Below are positions 5,335 to 6,642 of a DNA stretch of 6,642 bases, in pieces; position 1 is the stretch's first letter; every line of letters starts with the position of its first letter. The notes beneath the pieces were generated by a model. The model searched no databases. It was not told where the DNA came from and was given only the letters and a program-made list of their open reading frames with translations. The translations under genes and the position numbers were made by a program. Source of the DNA: an uncultured Thiotrichaceae bacterium (GTDB lineage: Bacteria; Pseudomonadota; Gammaproteobacteria; Thiotrichales; Thiotrichaceae); assembly GCA_902727945.1 (NCBI GenBank), contig CACVAV010000163.1, positions 1 to 6,642 on the forward strand, given 5' to 3'.

Positions 5335-6642
5335 TCAGTTGGTTAATGTCCGTGTCAGGATGCGGTAATCTTCTTCAATGCGGCTATCAGACTCCCTTAA
5401 TTCCAGTATTTTACGGCAGGCATGTAGCACCGTCGTGTGGTCACGTCCGCCAAATTCAGTGCCTATCTCCGGCAGACTGTGGTTAGTCAGTTCTTTAGAT
5501 AATGCCATGGCTACTTGTCTGGGTCGTGCTACAGAGCGTGTACGGCGCTTAGAATCCATCTCATTAGTCCGTATATTATAGTATTGTGCGACCACCTTTT
5601 TAATATTGGTGATAGAGACCATTTTATCCTGACTGGCGAGCTGATCACGCAGCGCTTCATGGACAAAATCCATGGTGAGTTCGGAGATACAACGCAGGCG
5701 CATATTGGCAATAATACGTTGCAAAGCACCCTCTAAATCACGGATATTAGAACGGAAACGTTTACCAATAAAAAAGGCAATATCCTGTGGCAGATTCAGG
5801 TTGGCGTCTTCAGCTTTTTTACGCAGGATAGCCACACGGGTTTCCAGATCAGGTGGCTCTACATGTACCGTCAACCCCCAGTTAAAGCGTGAGCGCAGGC
5901 GGTCATCAATGCCTTCCACATCACGCGGGAAACGGTCACTGGCCAGAATAATCTGTTTCTTACCCTGGCCTTCCAGTAGCGCATTAAAGGTATGAAAGAA
6001 TTCTTCCATCGAGCGCTCTTTACCGGCAAAAAACTGTATATCATCAATCAACAGCGCATCTACGTTACGGTAGTGTTGTTTGAATTCATCGATACGTGAG
6101 TTACGCAGTGCGGTCACCATATCGTTCACAAAACGTTCGGCATAAACATACAGCACATGAGCCTCCGGGTTGAACTCGATAATGCGGTTACCAATAGCGT
6201 GCATCAGGTGGGTTTTACCCAAACCTACACCGCCGTAAATAAACAACGGATTGTACGACCCTCCGGGATCTTCGCCGACTTTCAGCGAAGCCGCACGCGC
6301 CAATTGATTAGATTTACCTTCAACAAAATTGCCAAAGGTCATTTTGCTGTTCAGCGCATTGACAAAGCTACCACCAAAGGTTGAGGCAGCTGCACTTTGT
6401 TGATGCGGAGGCAATGAGGAAGGCGGTAATTGTGCACCGTTATTGTGTTGAGCGTTGTGCGATGAGGCTGGTGGCGCATAATGATTGTTTTGTGGTGCTG
6501 ATTGTGTCGAGTGCCTGTCAGTTTTTGGTGCCTCTGCTGGTTGGGGACGCGGCAAAGGTTGTGGTACCGGGCGGGAACCAATTTGCAGAATCACATCATA
6601 TTCTTTAACCCCTGACAGGTTACGTGCATGAAACAGAATGCG
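5335..6642 (-). CDS. dnaA: Chromosomal replication initiator DnaA (N-terminus beyond the right edge)
   Basis: DnaA is the AAA+ ATPase that binds DnaA boxes, melts the origin and loads the DnaB helicase. The open frame continues to the right edge, giving 435 codons here. The edge sequence RILFHARNLSG...VILQIGSRPV aligns with the end of domain I (E. coli ...FEVGTKPV), so about 75-80 residues are missing. A GTG at 6594 is internal and should not be taken as the start. Counting from the edge, residues ~25-90 are a Pro/Gln/Asn/His-rich linker (domain II). Then come FGNFVEGKSNQLARAA (~103-118), Walker A GGVGLGKTH (137-145), Walker B LLIDDIQFF (197-205), sensor-1 ILASD (232-236) and the domain IV helix-turn-helix with KRRTRSVARPRQ (365-376) and GGRDHTTVLHAC (398-409). 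The DnaA boxes downstream suggest autoregulation or origin function. Its promoter is outside the window. Confidence 0.97.
   Translation of the reverse strand, partial: RILFHARNLSGVKEYDVILQIGSRPVPQPLPRPQPAEAPKTDRHSTQSAPQNNHYAPPASSHNAQHNNGAQLPPSSLPPHQQSAAASTFGGSFVNALNSKMTFGNFVEGKSNQLARAASLKVGEDPGGSYNPLFIYGGVGLGKTHLMHAIGNRIIEFNPEAHVLYVYAERFVNDMVTALRNSRIDEFKQHYRNVDALLIDDIQFFAGKERSMEEFFHTFNALLEGQGKKQIILASDRFPRDVEGIDDRLRSRFNWGLTVHVEPPDLETRVAILRKKAEDANLNLPQDIAFFIGKRFRSNIRDLEGALQRIIANMRLRCISELTMDFVHEALRDQLASQDKMVSITNIKKVVAQYYNIRTNEMDSKRRTRSVARPRQVAMALSKELTNHSLPEIGTEFGGRDHTTVLHACRKILELRESDSRIEEDYRILTRTLTN

Noticed and set aside
5672..5995. 107-codon plus-strand open frame within dnaA
   Set aside because: Its Arg/Ser-rich composition is typical of antisense translation of a conserved AAA+ gene. 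There is no ribosome site or family match.
6592..6594. GTG as the dnaA start codon
   Set aside because: The frame continues upstream to the window edge with sequence matching DnaA domain I, so this is an internal valine codon.
6612..6632. ACGTGCATGAAACA near the right edge as a parS
   Set aside because: It carries a two-base insertion in the core relative to CACGTGAAACA and lacks the left arm. It lies in dnaA coding sequence.

Overview
This is a bacterial chromosome segment carrying the replication-origin gene cluster dnaA-dnaN-recF-gyrB, followed by the start of prlC. All genes lie on the minus strand, so the biological order runs from the right edge to the left. The proteins look gammaproteobacterial. 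GyrB is 804 residues, exactly the E. coli length, and includes the Gram-negative insertion. DnaN ends in VVMPIRL, and DnaA carries the FVEGKSNQLARAA and GGRDHTTVLHAC segments. Base composition is moderate, with AT-rich intergenic gaps. I cannot name the genus. A Methylophaga- or Thiotrichales-like organism would fit but is only a guess.

Layout in the direction of transcription: dnaA is missing its first ~75-80 codons off the right edge (5335-6642). Next comes a 240-bp gap (5095-5334) with three perfect DnaA boxes and an AT-rich tract. Then dnaN (3976-5094), a 31-bp gap, recF (2844-3944, GTG start), a 49-bp gap and gyrB (380-2794). A 119-bp gap containing a perfect parS palindrome follows, and then the first 86 codons of prlC (left edge to 260).

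The gene products act together at replication. DnaA opens the origin, DnaN is the sliding clamp that tethers polymerase III, RecF works at gaps and stalled forks, and GyrB with GyrA removes positive supercoils. Two parS sites 2.6 kb apart (285-300 and 2872-2887) imply that a ParABS system segregates this origin region. The second site is built into the last codons of recF. The dnaA-dnaN gap is a candidate origin or DnaA-control region: one box is followed, in the orientation described for DnaA-trio elements, by a run of A-A-T-type triplets and an AT-rich stretch.

No tRNA, rRNA, CRISPR, insertion sequence or broken gene was seen. This is conserved core chromosome rather than an accessory region. 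The points of interest are the cis-acting sites, not a new gene system.
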